Counted from the first letter of the stretch, positions 36,975 through 45,492 are shown. The stretch is 64,000 nt of DNA from Pseudomonadota bacterium (GCA_021851325.1 JAJZDZ010000010.1:1-64000), one strand, 5' to 3'. Numbers and translations are program-made. Notes: a model not told the origin generated them from the sequence alone.

Positions 36975-37670
36975 TCAGCTGCCAGGAGGCAGGCTTTCGG
37001 CGTTGGTAAACCGGCCATAAGCCGAAAATTCGACAGCGAAGCGCAGAATGGAGCCGCGCAGCAGAAGCCGCACCGGCACACGCCAGCTCACGGTATGGCC
37101 GTCCCAGAAATTGCCTGCAATCGACGGCGCAATATGCAGCCCTCCGAGCGTGAGTGGACTGGCGCGCAGCACCGAGCCGGGCAGCGTGATCGCAAACACA
37201 TAGACGTTGCCCCTCAGTCGCGCCGGCAAGATTTGGGCGATGCTCTGCCTGCTCTGGCCAGTCATCTGCGCCACCTCCCTCCTGGCATTGCCGAGCAGAA
37301 ACGTCCGTCGCAACTCTACCTGTGCCGGCCCCAAGCCGAAAAAGGAGTGACCGCGAACCCGCAGCGATATGACGTCAAAGGGAAGCCTCAGGTCCGAAAG
37401 TCTGGCAAAGCGGACGCGGGCGGTTTGACGCACCACCCCGTGCTCGCCACGGGTAATGACCGGTGGAGGCAGACCTGCCAGATCGAGGCGCTTTTCTGCA
37501 AGTGCCTCACCCACCAGCCCCTGCGCCGCAACCGACACCGCATAACTGCCACCGCCGTCGCGATTGAGGTGCAGGCTCTGGTGCACGTCAAAGCAACCGC
37601 TGAGGCCGAGAGCAAGACCTACACACAGGGCGCCGCGCTTGAACGCGGCCGCGCATCGCGAATTCGGCAT
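36975..37670 (-). CDS. LppM-like predicted lipoprotein
   Basis: 231 residues with a lipoprotein signal peptide (AAAFKRGALCVGLALGLSGCFD, lipobox LSGC). The mature N-terminus FDVHQSLHLNRDGGGSYAVSVAAQGLVGEALAEKRL resembles LppM-type domains (beta-rich, membrane-associated). The rest is predicted beta-rich without known motifs. Function unknown. The ATG at 37670 is chosen for the signal peptide; an ATG pair 11-12 codons upstream is possible. After its stop another frame remains open for 36 residues (LARRMGKLALKAVEVLGLGARR), which could mean a frameshifted C-terminus. Confidence 0.6.
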   Translation of the reverse strand: MPNSRCAAAFKRGALCVGLALGLSGCFDVHQSLHLNRDGGGSYAVSVAAQGLVGEALAEKRLDLAGLPPPVITRGEHGVVRQTARVRFARLSDLRLPFDVISLRVRGHSFFGLGPAQVELRRTFLLGNARREVAQMTGQSRQSIAQILPARLRGNVYVFAITLPGSVLRASPLTLGGLHIAPSIAGNFWDGHTVSWRVPVRLLLRGSILRFAVEFSAYGRFTNAESLPPGS

Positions 37671-37737
37671 GTGCCAGGGAGTATGAAGCAGGCTAGAAGT
37701 CATCATGCGCGACATTACGCCAGCCAGGTGCCAGGAT

Positions 37738-38121
37738 CTATGGCGAAGGGACCTTTGCGAGGCTCTCGATGACAGCAACAAGCTGTTGCGGCGACGCCGG
37801 CTTGTGCACCACGGCGCTCGCTCCAAGTTTCCGGGCGGCGTCCAAAAAATCATACTGGCCACTCGTGCCACCACTGAACACAATCACCGATACTTCGGGA
37901 TAAAGCCGACGCGCATCGAGCAGCGTCTCAATCCCATCCATGCCTGGCATGAAGACATCGAGCAGAAGAACGCAGTTGCGATGACGCTCGAGCAGATGCA
38001 AAGCCTGCCGTCCGTCGTCGGCGGTCAAGCTTTCAAATCCCGCCCGCTCGAAGCAGACTTTGTAAGTAGTCCGCACTAAAGGATCGTCGTCGGCGATGAT
38101 TATGGTCGTTTTTGTTGTCAC
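37738..38121 (-). CDS. Stand-alone response regulator receiver protein
   Basis: 127 residues, receiver domain only: acidic pocket IIADDDPLV, phosphoacceptor Asp55 in LLLDVFMPGMDG, switch Ser83 in VIVFSGG, and Lys107 in VVHKPASP. No output domain, so it acts by protein contact like CheY or as a phosphorelay intermediate. No kinase is adjacent; an orphan kinase and an Hpt protein lie 10 and 23 kb away. Confidence 0.9.
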   Translation of the reverse strand: MTTKTTIIIADDDPLVRTTYKVCFERAGFESLTADDGRQALHLLERHRNCVLLLDVFMPGMDGIETLLDARRLYPEVSVIVFSGGTSGQYDFLDAARKLGASAVVHKPASPQQLVAVIESLAKVPSP

Positions 38122-38430
38122 CGATGACCCATCCCGGATCTTGCCGGCCGACTATTTCGTGTAACCCTAAAACCGGAGTTAACAGGCCAGCGATTCGGGC
38201 CTGGCCGCGGCAATGGTCGCAGGCAAAGGCGCCCTGGTGGTAGGCCACCAGGTGCAAACGCGGGCCTTAGCCAGCCTTCCCCCGGCCTATCCCAGGAGGG
38301 AGCCCCGTTTGTGGCACGGCCCGCATGCCCTCAGTTTCGCCTGAGACACGGGCAAGCAGCACCTCCTGCCTCGGCAGACCCTGTTCAGGGGGACGCCAGA
38401 AATGCCGGAACGCCCGTCCATCCCACCTGC
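38122..38430. other. Intergenic region between the response regulator and the ZIP gene
   Basis: 309 bases without a supported gene. The only structure I see is an 8-bp hairpin CCTGGTGG-TAGG-CCACCAGG around 38235 without a T-run. The response-regulator promoter probably lies here but no convincing hexamers were found. Confidence 0.4.
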
Positions 38431-39174
38431 CTATTTGGCGAGCAAGACCGCAAAGTAAATCAGGATGGCCCCGGAAATCGTTGCCAGCGAGGTCATCCCC
38501 TTGGGATGGGCGTGATAGCTTTCGGGAATGAGATCGCTGGCCCCGAGATAGAGGAAGAATCCGGAAAACAGCGAGAGCACGAGAGCAAAGCCCTCCTCCG
38601 GCAACTGCCAAAGAAGGGTAGCCGCAATCCCCACCACGGGTGCCACAGCATCTGCCAGTACCCAGTAGGTCGCCTGGGTGCGACTGCCGCCATTGCGGAA
38701 TATGACATTGGCAGTATTGATGCCGTCGGAGAAGTCGTGCGCGATCACGGCCGCGGCAACAACGAGGCCAATGGCGGAAGAAACCTGGAAGGCAAATCCG
38801 ATAGCCAGGCCATCGCAGGCGCTGTGCGTGACCAATGTCAGTCCGCCCAAGATCCCTTTGGTTGAATGGCGGTGCCCCGATTCCACACTTGGCTTCTGCC
38901 CCATGCGATCGAGCAGCATGTAGAAAAGAAAGCCAACCCCGGTCAGAAGTGCGGTGATGGCAACACGATGAAAGTGCTGCGCAAAGCCATAGGCTTCGGG
39001 CATCAGATCAAAGAGCGCAACGCCCAGCACCGCGCCGGCCGAAAACCCGAGGATGAGATGCAGCCGGTCGCGCAGATGAAGCGCGAGCGCACCGCCGCAG
39101 ACGGTTGCAAGGAACACCAGGGGAGCAACCAGAAGAACCTGCACCTCAGCAGCACCAGCCACATGCAGAAGCAA
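38431..39174 (-). CDS. ZIP family metal transporter
   Basis: 247-residue membrane protein with about eight hydrophobic helices. Helix IV/V metal-binding motifs of the ZIP family are clear: THSACDGLAIGFAF and IAHDFSDGINTANVIF, and the C-terminal helix contains LYLGASDLIPESYHAHPKGM. ZIP proteins import Zn2+ or other divalent metals into the cytoplasm. The variable His loop is short (ESGHRHSTKG). Metal specificity cannot be read. It has a possible AT-rich promoter/operator upstream. Confidence 0.9.
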   Translation of the reverse strand: MLLHVAGAAEVQVLLVAPLVFLATVCGGALALHLRDRLHLILGFSAGAVLGVALFDLMPEAYGFAQHFHRVAITALLTGVGFLFYMLLDRMGQKPSVESGHRHSTKGILGGLTLVTHSACDGLAIGFAFQVSSAIGLVVAAAVIAHDFSDGINTANVIFRNGGSRTQATYWVLADAVAPVVGIAATLLWQLPEEGFALVLSLFSGFFLYLGASDLIPESYHAHPKGMTSLATISGAILIYFAVLLAK

Positions 39175-39506
39175 TGCACGAGCAAGCCCCGCTCGACGCA
39201 GACCGGCACACTCTGCTGCCGTGGCGGTCGACGAGGCGGGACATCAGGCGGACGGTCCGTGGACCTGCGGCGATCATCATGGCTGTTACGAACGGTTTTG
39301 CGGCTTGCGAAGCATTATCATTTTATAGAGTAACACAGCCAGGACAGGCTGGCGATCCGCTTGCGGGCGCAGATACTTGTGTCATTTCCGGGCTAACTGG
39401 TTTGTATTCTCTGCAAAATGACCGGCCGCTGGCGGGGCCAGACCTGTCTCTCAGGTCCAGGGTCAGCCTGGTATCCGCGCGCGGCACGGCGAAACTGCGG
39501 TGCGCG
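39175..39506 (-). promoter_or_regulatory. ZIP upstream region with AT-rich promoter-like patch
   Basis: In this 332-base gap the minus strand contains GTTACTCTATAAAATGATAATGC (about 39312-39334), an AT-rich patch in GC-rich DNA with a TATAAA -10-like hexamer, about 148 bases upstream of the ZIP start. It loosely recalls metal-repressor (Zur/Fur-type) operators but is not a good palindrome. Nothing else recognisable in the gap. Confidence 0.3.
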
Positions 39507-40130
39507 TCAGCCCCTGGCCAGATAGGCGACCAGTTCCTTGATCTGGCCTTCGGTCAACCGCAGGGCCGGATGGTTCATGGTGGCGGAGACCCGGGCCTGG
39601 GTACTGAAATCGATCAGCGCCTGATTGAGGTAGGCGGCATGCTGGCCCGCGATCCGCGGCGTGGTGACTGCACCGGCGCCCTGTGGACCATGACATTGCT
39701 GGCAGGCGGGAACCCCTGGGGCACCATGGTGGAAAAGCCGTTCTCCTTTCGCGGCCAAAGGTCCTGATGGCGCATTCCGGGTAGGAGACTGTGCAGCGTA
39801 AAAGGCTGCCAGAGAATCAATACGCTCACTGGTAAGGTTTGCCGCCACATCCCACATGACGTAACGCGCGTGCGGCGATTGACGCGTGAGATCCAGAAAC
39901 CCTTTCAGCCGCTGGATCAGATATGCCCGGTGCTGGCCATTCAGACGGGGGACCGTGCCAGAGGGGCTGTCGCCGGTGGGACCGTGACAGGACGCACATT
40001 GCGCCTTCACCTTGCTGGGGACCACGTCCTCAGCAGCATGGGAGCCATAGGCTGTCGCTGCTGCCGGAATCATGGCGGCACAGATCAGCGCCACCTTGCT
40101 CAACTGTATGACCCGATGAGGAATTGGCAT
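39507..40130 (-). CDS. Diheme cytochrome c (c4-like)
   Basis: 207-residue exported protein: signal peptide (VALICAAMIPAAATAYGSHA) and two class I cytochrome c domains, each with a haem site, CASCH and CQQCH. The repeats share PRLNGQHRAYLIQRLKGF / PRIAGQHAAYLNQALIDF, typical of cytochrome c4-like electron carriers. Possible sixth ligands are the Met residues in the spacer (ARYVMWD; ATMNHPAL). AAGGA is seven bases before the ATG at 40130; the ATG at 40136 is the alternative. A 50-codon ORF overlaps its start. Confidence 0.9.
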   Translation of the reverse strand: MPIPHRVIQLSKVALICAAMIPAAATAYGSHAAEDVVPSKVKAQCASCHGPTGDSPSGTVPRLNGQHRAYLIQRLKGFLDLTRQSPHARYVMWDVAANLTSERIDSLAAFYAAQSPTRNAPSGPLAAKGERLFHHGAPGVPACQQCHGPQGAGAVTTPRIAGQHAAYLNQALIDFSTQARVSATMNHPALRLTEGQIKELVAYLARG

Positions 40131-40132
40131 GT

Positions 40133-40285
40133 TCATGTCCTTGTGAGCGACGGGTCGGTCACGCCCTCCGCAAGAAGGCGTTCGATCCTTCGGAGCTTCG
40201 GCGCCGGGCGCCACACCTGGCCATCCCTGTCACAGACCCGTGGCGCAACGAAAATGCGCCACGCCACGTACGACTGCGTCGGCAT
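40133..40285 (-). CDS. Small ORF coupled to the cytochrome c gene (50 codons)
   Basis: Not in the ORF track because it is below the length cut-off. On the minus strand AGGAG, eight bases, ATG opens MPTQSYVAWRIFVAPRVCDRDGQVWRPAPKL..., ending TDPSLTRT. Its TGA overlaps an ATG of the cytochrome gene (ATGA), the usual layout of translational coupling. The product is basic, soluble-looking, with one Cys, and I do not recognise it. It may be a real small protein or a leader peptide controlling cytochrome translation. Confidence 0.5.
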   Translation of the reverse strand: MPTQSYVAWRIFVAPRVCDRDGQVWRPAPKLRRIERLLAEGVTDPSLTRT

Positions 40286-40682
40286 GATTGCGTCTCCTGA
40301 ATAGGACGTGGCTCAGCTGTGCGCCGTTGGCCTCCTGGCCGGGAGGCCCTCTTTGCGTGTTCAGTCGTCACCACGCGTTCAGCTCTCTGCTTAAACTGCT
40401 CGGAGTGTCAGGACGGAGCATTGACCCACCGCAACCCTGCCACCTTTGCTGCCATCGCCTTGAGGTGCAGCAGGGCAACCGCAGGTGCTGCAGCCAGAGC
40501 GGCGCCAAGCCTTTTGAGCCCTTGCGACAAAATACCGGCCAGAGGTTGCGGCTGACCTTGAAATTCAGACTCCGGATGTTGCCAGTGCCAAGGGTGGCGG
40601 TTTACGAACCCACGACTCGCCATCCGGCGTTAAATGTGCTTAATGGTAAGATCCCTGAAAGCCTTCTGAACGGAGAAGGGCT
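40286..40682. other. Intergenic region upstream of the small ORF and the GAF gene
   Basis: 397 bases between divergent genes. GGCCTCC-TGGCC-GGGAGGCC (about 40338-40358) is a 7-bp hairpin followed by CTCTTTG on the plus strand, but no gene reads into it. ORFs here look like chance reading frames. Promoters of both flanking genes must lie in it; none is convincing by eye. Confidence 0.4.
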
Positions 40683-41342
40683 GTGGAACGCGCGATACTC
40701 AAGGGAAATATTGCCCGCTACCGCAATCTGCTCGAAAGTGGCCAGGCCAAGGACCGTGCCATCGTCATCAAGCTTCTGGCTGAAGCTGAGCAGGAATTGC
40801 GGGAACTTGAGACCGTATCGACACACGATCTGGCGCGTGCCGACAGCGTGTTCCGCGCGATCGCGGAAACCGCGCTCGATGAGGCGATACGGCTGACGCG
40901 CGCCCATTTTGGTACCATCCAGATCTATGACGAGATATCAGGCACCCTTGTGATCCTGGCGCAGAGAAATTTCCGCAAGCCTTTTCTGGACCATTTTGCT
41001 GTCGTGACCATTTCCGATAGTTCTGCCTGCGCCCGCGCGCTGGCCAACAATGAGCCCGCTTTTATAGGCGATGTGGAAACAGATCCTGCATTTGAACCGC
41101 ATCGCCAGGTCGCCCGTGAAGCAGGATTTCGTGCCGTGATGTCGGCACCCCTCGTTGGTGCAGACGACAATCTGATTGGCATTCTGTCTACACATTTCAG
41201 CCAAGCTCGGGAATTTGCCAGCACCGAGGTCTCGGCATTGGCCACTTATGCCACTGCGGTAGCTCTAAGACTGGGCAGTAGGCTTGTCCCTCATGATGGC
41301 GTCGATCACGCCATGCCAAAGGGCGAGGCCGCTATGCGCTGA
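40683..41342 (+). CDS. GAF-domain sensor-like protein
   Basis: 219 residues. An N-terminal helical segment (YRNLLESGQAKDRAIVIKLLAEAEQELRELETV) is followed by a GAF domain (about 55-200): ALDEAIRLTRAHFGTIQIYDEISGTLVILAQRNF, IGDVETDPAFEPHRQVAREAGFRAVMSAPLVGADDNLIGILSTHF. No kinase, cyclase or DNA-binding output is attached, so it probably signals through a partner. Ligand unknown. GTG start preceded by GGAGAAGGG. Confidence 0.82.
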   Translation: MERAILKGNIARYRNLLESGQAKDRAIVIKLLAEAEQELRELETVSTHDLARADSVFRAIAETALDEAIRLTRAHFGTIQIYDEISGTLVILAQRNFRKPFLDHFAVVTISDSSACARALANNEPAFIGDVETDPAFEPHRQVAREAGFRAVMSAPLVGADDNLIGILSTHFSQAREFASTEVSALATYATAVALRLGSRLVPHDGVDHAMPKGEAAMR

Positions 41343-41557
41343 CGCGCACGGCGCAATATCCTGGGGTCATCAACATGTTCGCCTTGGGCGCGGCGGTGGC
41401 TGGTCCAGAGAAATACCGCGCGACCGCGTCTACGAACTTTCCCTTTAAGCCGCAGCCGAGCTAGCCGCGACCACGACGATGTGCGCGCGCCGGCGCTCCT
41501 CAATGTCCCAATGGGAAGCAGCAAGACGTCCGTGCAGCCAGTGGCTCCACGTCTGCT

Positions 41558-42049
41558 TCAGGCCGCCGCATTGGCGAGCGGCACAAAGTTGCTGGAGTAA
41601 CGTGCCATTTGACCGGCATAGGAGCGCATGCGCAAATCCGACTTGATGATATGATCCACAAGCCAGAAGTGCAGGAATTCCGTCATCGTTCTGTGCAAGT
41701 TTGTCAGCTCCGGCCGTGGTGCGGCGCTGACCATGGCAAGATCGCCAGCCGTTTCTATGAGCGTGGCAAATCTCCGCCTCAGGTCTTCCATCTTACCGAA
41801 CAAAACCAGGTGTTCGCGCTGATGAACCTCAGCATGTGGGTATTTGACCGCGCTTTGCAGCTGCTCCTCTCTCTGAAAATGAACCGCAGCATAGCGGTCA
41901 AGGCGCTCGAATATCTGCTGCATTTCCAGCATGCCGCGTTCGTTCAACGTCGCTTTGCAAAAGTCGTTGATCAGATCAATCAACGTGTGATGATCATGGT
42001 CGATCACGCCGTGATCTATTGCCATCGCGTCCCGCCAGACAATCGTCAT
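41558..42049 (-). CDS. Bacteriohemerythrin-like protein
   Basis: 163-residue four-helix hemerythrin domain. The di-iron ligands appear as expected: DHGVIDHDHHTLIDLIN, HFQREEQ (HxxxE), YPHAEVHQREH, and FLHFWLVDHIIKSD (HxxxxD). Bacterial single-domain hemerythrins bind O2 or NO for delivery or sensing. It is isolated, with 215 bases to the GAF gene. Ligand set looks complete. Confidence 0.9.
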   Translation of the reverse strand: MTIVWRDAMAIDHGVIDHDHHTLIDLINDFCKATLNERGMLEMQQIFERLDRYAAVHFQREEQLQSAVKYPHAEVHQREHLVLFGKMEDLRRRFATLIETAGDLAMVSAAPRPELTNLHRTMTEFLHFWLVDHIIKSDLRMRSYAGQMARYSSNFVPLANAAA

Positions 42050-42374
42050 TAATGCCCTCCCCAGAGCTGGATACTAGATGACGCCGATTTCCTGAAATAT
42101 CAGTAAATAACTCGCCACACGGCTTCGCATTTCGACAGCACAGATGTGATGGCGCATGCAGATGCGTAGACGAGACAAAAACGCTTTGAATCCGAACTGC
42201 GCGAGGACTTCATCAGCGCGATGGGAATATTTTCTTTGACGCGATTCGCTCTCAGCATGCGCCTTTGCATCAGGAGCTGATGCAGCATATCGGCCGATTT
42301 AAGATTCTCGCTTTTTCTCCCAGGGCGGATCAAAATGAGCCCACGGCGGCGGCTACACGCAAGGATTTCTCATC
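42050..42374. other. Intergenic region between hemerythrin and aldo/keto reductase
   Basis: 325 bases between divergent genes, noticeably more AT-rich than the surroundings. A 77-codon minus-strand ORF (42100-42333) lacks a Shine-Dalgarno sequence and any recognised motif. Hemerythrin and reductase promoters are expected here. Confidence 0.4.
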
Positions 42375-43424
42375 ATGCCACAAAACCACTTAAGGCCTCT
42401 CGGCAAGTCCGGGCTTCTTGTCTCTTCTCTTTGTCTTGGCACCATGAATTTCGGCAATGACGGATTTGGCTGCGATGAAAAAACCTCGATCAATATAATT
42501 CATGCTTATCTCGATGGCGGACATAACTTCATTGATACCGCAAACGTCTATGCAGATACCAAGTCTGAAGCCATCATAGGCAAGGCGCTCAAGGGCAAGC
42601 GCGATAACGTGGTCATTGCCACAAAGGTCGGCAATCCCCTCGGCGAGGGCCCCTTTGATGCAGGAGCGAGCCGCAAGCACATAATGAAGTCGTGTGAGGA
42701 CAGCCTACGCCGTCTCGCCACCGATTACATAGATCTTTACCAGCTGCACCGATATGACGAAGTCACGCCGTTGGAGGAAACCCTTTCCACGCTTAACGAC
42801 CTCGTCCGGCAGGGCAAGATACGGCACATTGGTGTTTCCAACTGGACGGCATCGCAACTTACCGAAGCCTGCCTCATTACCGCCGCGCGGGGCTGGGAGC
42901 CGGTGATCAGCCTGCAGCCACATTACAGTATCCTGATGCGCGACATCGAGGTCGAGATCCTGCCGGTCTGCCGAAGGTTTGGTGTGGGTGTGCTCCCCTG
43001 GAGTCCGCTGGGTGGAGGCATGCTCTCGGGTAAATACAGGGCCGGGATGGAACCTTCGCCGGGCACACGGTTTGCCGCATCCGTACCGTTCCAACAGGTA
43101 TGGCGGGCCCGTGCACTCAATGAGCGCAACTACAAGATCGTAGCTGTGGTGGAAGAGGAAGCCCAAAAACTCGGTTTGCCCACACTACTCGTGGCGCTGG
43201 CTTGGAATCTGGCCCGACCGGGTGTCGTCGCGCCCATAATCGGCCCCAAAAGCGAACAACAGCTGACCGAAAATCTGGCCGCCCTCGCCGTTACCCTTCC
43301 CGATGATAGCATCAGCCGCATTGATGCGGCGAGCGAACCGCACTTGGCTTACCCGCACGACTTCCAGCGCATGGTGAGACAAAGCTCCCTTGCGGATGCC
43401 CCTCTCTCACCTTCCAGGCGTTAA
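42375..43424 (+). CDS. Aldo/keto reductase
   Basis: 349-residue NADPH-dependent TIM-barrel oxidoreductase. The catalytic tetrad is visible: Asp and Tyr in FIDTANVYADTKSE, Lys in VIATKVGN, His in DLYQLHRYD. The cofactor region LGGGMLSGKYR ... VAPIIGPKSEQQLTENLAAL is typical of the YajO/Tas-like group. Substrate unknown. AAGGA lies nine bases before the ATG. An 8-bp inverted repeat (AAGGACCT/AGGTCCTT, 43423-43452) begins at its stop codon without a T-run. Confidence 0.92.
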   Translation: MPQNHLRPLGKSGLLVSSLCLGTMNFGNDGFGCDEKTSINIIHAYLDGGHNFIDTANVYADTKSEAIIGKALKGKRDNVVIATKVGNPLGEGPFDAGASRKHIMKSCEDSLRRLATDYIDLYQLHRYDEVTPLEETLSTLNDLVRQGKIRHIGVSNWTASQLTEACLITAARGWEPVISLQPHYSILMRDIEVEILPVCRRFGVGVLPWSPLGGGMLSGKYRAGMEPSPGTRFAASVPFQQVWRARALNERNYKIVAVVEEEAQKLGLPTLLVALAWNLARPGVVAPIIGPKSEQQLTENLAALAVTLPDDSISRIDAASEPHLAYPHDFQRMVRQSSLADAPLSPSRR

Positions 43425-43659
43425 GGACCTCGAGTTTGGATACAAGGTCCTTGTGAGGCGGAACGAACTCTCACTCTCTGAGACACAAAACAGAGATGCC
43501 GGTGAATGCGTGGGTCGTTTCCATCCGCCATGGCAGTTCAAGTTTGGAGACACGACCGAGCCTGCGTGGTTCTGCAACGCCTGTTCAGCCTTGCCAAGAC
43601 GGCGACTGTCACCCTTTCCCGGTCTCAATCCAGGGATGCATTGCAATCTGTTACCCATC

Positions 43660-43803
43660 TCTGGGGACTGGACAATTGTCGGCATCTGGGAGGTCGAAGA
43701 CGGCGTTTGGCTCGTCTCCTTCATGAGCTAGGATCTGGGATACATCGATCTGGAGCAAAGGACCTTACAGCCCCTCGACAACCCTTTCGCTGTCCGGGTG
43801 TAA
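43660..43803 (+). pseudogene. Decayed C-terminal fragment of a DDE transposase (IS481-like)
   Basis: In one plus-strand frame the sequence reads VGIWEVEDGVWLVSFMS-stop-DLGYIDLEQRTLQPLDNPFAVRV-stop, followed by PMSPVSGV. I recognise this as the end of an insertion-sequence transposase, most likely IS481 family, in which the segment ends xLGxxDxExxxLxPxxNPF. A TAG interrupts the frame and nothing of the catalytic core is seen upstream. It lies between the aldo/keto reductase and tRNA-Arg, 57 bases from the tRNA 3' end. The 435-base gap holds nothing else I can support. Family assignment is from memory of the motif. Confidence 0.55.
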
Positions 43804-43859
43804 CCCATGTCTCCGGTATCTGGTGTAAACCATGTACCAAGAATAGACCACGGAACGGA

Positions 43860-43936
43860 TGGCGCGCCCGAAAGGATTCGAACCTCTGACCCCCAGATTC
43901 GTAGTCTGGTGCTCTATCCAGCTGAGCTACGGGCGC
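43860..43936 (-). tRNA. tRNA-Arg (anticodon ACG)
   Basis: On the minus strand GCGCCCG...CGGGCGC forms the acceptor stem, TAGCTCAGCTGGATAGAGCA the D arm, CCAGACTACGAATCTGG the anticodon arm with ACG, and GGTTCGAATCC the T arm. CCA is encoded at the 3' end. Position 34 is an A to be edited to inosine by TadA for CGN codons. Confidence 0.97.
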
Positions 43937-43952
43937 CGAGCCAAGGGCGCAG

Positions 43953-43981
43953 AACCTATTGGGGCTCGCGTGCAAAGGCAA
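43953..43981 (-). promoter_or_regulatory. Possible promoter of tRNA-Arg; note on the upstream gap
   Basis: On the minus strand TTGCCT, 17 bases, TAGGTT, ending 17 bases before the tRNA 5' end. The rest of the 362-base gap to the OmpA-like gene (43937-44298) shows nothing I recognise. Confidence 0.5.
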
Positions 43982-44298
43982 GCGCTCCGTTTGGCTTGGC
44001 ACGCGAGTCCCAAAGGGGCGGATGGTGAGCCCGGCTGCGGCTTTGTGCCAAGTGCCCGCCCCGCCCACCGATTTCAGGGATTTGACCTTGCCTCCGCCCT
44101 TGTCCCGCGCCATAGGCGCCGGTAAGAGTGGGGGTGGGCCCGACTCCGTCGTGTTTCGGGTCTCCTGGGCGTGCGGCATGTGAGCAGACCTCTGTCGAAC
44201 ATGAGGCCGCGGTGGGAAGAGCACGGTCGCAGGTAGGAGCGGCAGGTCGGGGGCGGCGATCATCGCGACCACCTGGAGCAATCGGGCGGAGACCAGTG

Positions 44299-45492
44299 AT
44301 GAGGGGATTTCACGTGGTGCAGGCAGACAAGACGCGGTCGCTGCGCTCGCTGGCCTTGCTGGCGACAGCGTTGACGGTTGCGGTGGCACTCAGCGGCTGC
44401 AGCACCATCGATAATACGTTATTCGGCTCCGCGCAGCCAGCGCCCAGCCAGAGCGCCGCAGCTCCGCCGCCTTCCTCCCAGGAGTTGACGGGTTCTTCGG
44501 CCGGCGGCCTGACCGGCCCAACTTCGGGTTCAGACAGCGAGGCCACAGCCCCGACGCCAGGAACGATTTCCCCGGTTCAGATTGCGCCGGTTGAGGATAC
44601 GGGCACGGCCGTTGGCCACACCGTGATGGCGCTGCGCAGCGACCTTTCGGCAATGCAAAATCAGATCATGTCAGCGGCAGGCAAGCTGAGCGATCTGGAG
44701 GCCTCCAACGCCCAGTTCGCCAGTACCTATTTCAATGACAAGGCACAGATCACAACCCACCTGCAGCTCGGCACGACCCGAGGCAACCCGCATCTCGTCC
44801 AAAAGTGGAATGCAGCACAGAGCGCGCTCGATTCGCTAACGGTAAATATCAACGCACTGAATAATCTCGGCCAGCAGATTTCCGATATTTCGAGCCGGGC
44901 GCATTACATGCTCGACACCATTCATGCGACCTATAATGTCTCAGGCGCCGTTGATGAAGATCATCGCCAGCTTGATGTACTTGACGATGAAACCAATCAG
45001 ACCATTGTCATCATCGACCGCTTGCTCAGACAGGCAACCAGCGACATTCAGAGACAAACTGCCTACGTCGCCACCGAACGCGGCAGCCTGACGACTTTGG
45101 CCGCAGCTATCCAGAACGGCCAGCTCTATGGCGCCGGTGTTGGCGGAGTGCTGGCGGCGGGTGTTTCACCCTCATCCAACTATGTCGCCAATAGCACACC
45201 TCTGGTCACCATCCGCTTCAAACATGCCCACATCGCCTACAAGCAAATCCTCTATTCGGCGCTGCAGCAGGCACTAAAGGAGCGTCCCGAGGCGACCTTC
45301 TCGGTCGTTGCCGTTTCGCCGACGCGCGGGAGCGCGCCTGCTGTGCAGCTGGCACAGACGACGGCTGAACGTCACGCCCGCCAGGTTCTGCGTGCGATGA
45401 CGGCGATGGGCATTCCAAGCGCAAGGCTGTCCCTGTCTTCAGCCACGGATCCACGCGTTCATTCCACCGAGGTCCGCATCTTCGTCCACTGA
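44299..45492 (+). CDS. Predicted lipoprotein with coiled coil and OmpA-like C-terminal domain
   Basis: 397 residues from the ATG with GGAG seven bases upstream; the track ORF starts too early. Signal peptide with lipobox VALSGC, a Ser/Pro/Thr-rich linker (about 35-95), a long helical region with heptad character (MALRSDLSAMQNQIMSAAGKLSDLEASNAQF ... DDETNQTIVIIDRLLRQATSDIQRQ), then a C-terminal region resembling OmpA/MotB peptidoglycan-binding domains (VTIRFKHAHIAYKQILYSALQQALKERPEATFSVVAVSP ... ERHARQVLRAMTAMGIPSARLSLSSATDPRVHSTEVRIFVH). It is likely an outer-membrane lipoprotein linking to the wall. Specific role unknown. Confidence 0.72.
   Translation: MRGFHVVQADKTRSLRSLALLATALTVAVALSGCSTIDNTLFGSAQPAPSQSAAAPPPSSQELTGSSAGGLTGPTSGSDSEATAPTPGTISPVQIAPVEDTGTAVGHTVMALRSDLSAMQNQIMSAAGKLSDLEASNAQFASTYFNDKAQITTHLQLGTTRGNPHLVQKWNAAQSALDSLTVNINALNNLGQQISDISSRAHYMLDTIHATYNVSGAVDEDHRQLDVLDDETNQTIVIIDRLLRQATSDIQRQTAYVATERGSLTTLAAAIQNGQLYGAGVGGVLAAGVSPSSNYVANSTPLVTIRFKHAHIAYKQILYSALQQALKERPEATFSVVAVSPTRGSAPAVQLAQTTAERHARQVLRAMTAMGIPSARLSLSSATDPRVHSTEVRIFVH

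Noticed and set aside
40338-40358. Hairpin GGCCTCC-TGGCC-GGGAGGCC as a terminator
   Set aside because: The stem is good but only CTCTTTG follows, and no plus-strand gene lies upstream to be terminated.
40288-40896. 202-codon plus-strand ORF overlapping the GAF gene start
   Set aside because: Overlaps the well-supported GAF gene in another frame and has no family features.
42100-42333. 77-codon minus-strand ORF in the hemerythrin/aldo-keto reductase gap
   Set aside because: No Shine-Dalgarno sequence before any start codon, no recognised motif, and it lies in an AT-richer divergent promoter region. It could be a lineage-specific gene but I cannot support it.
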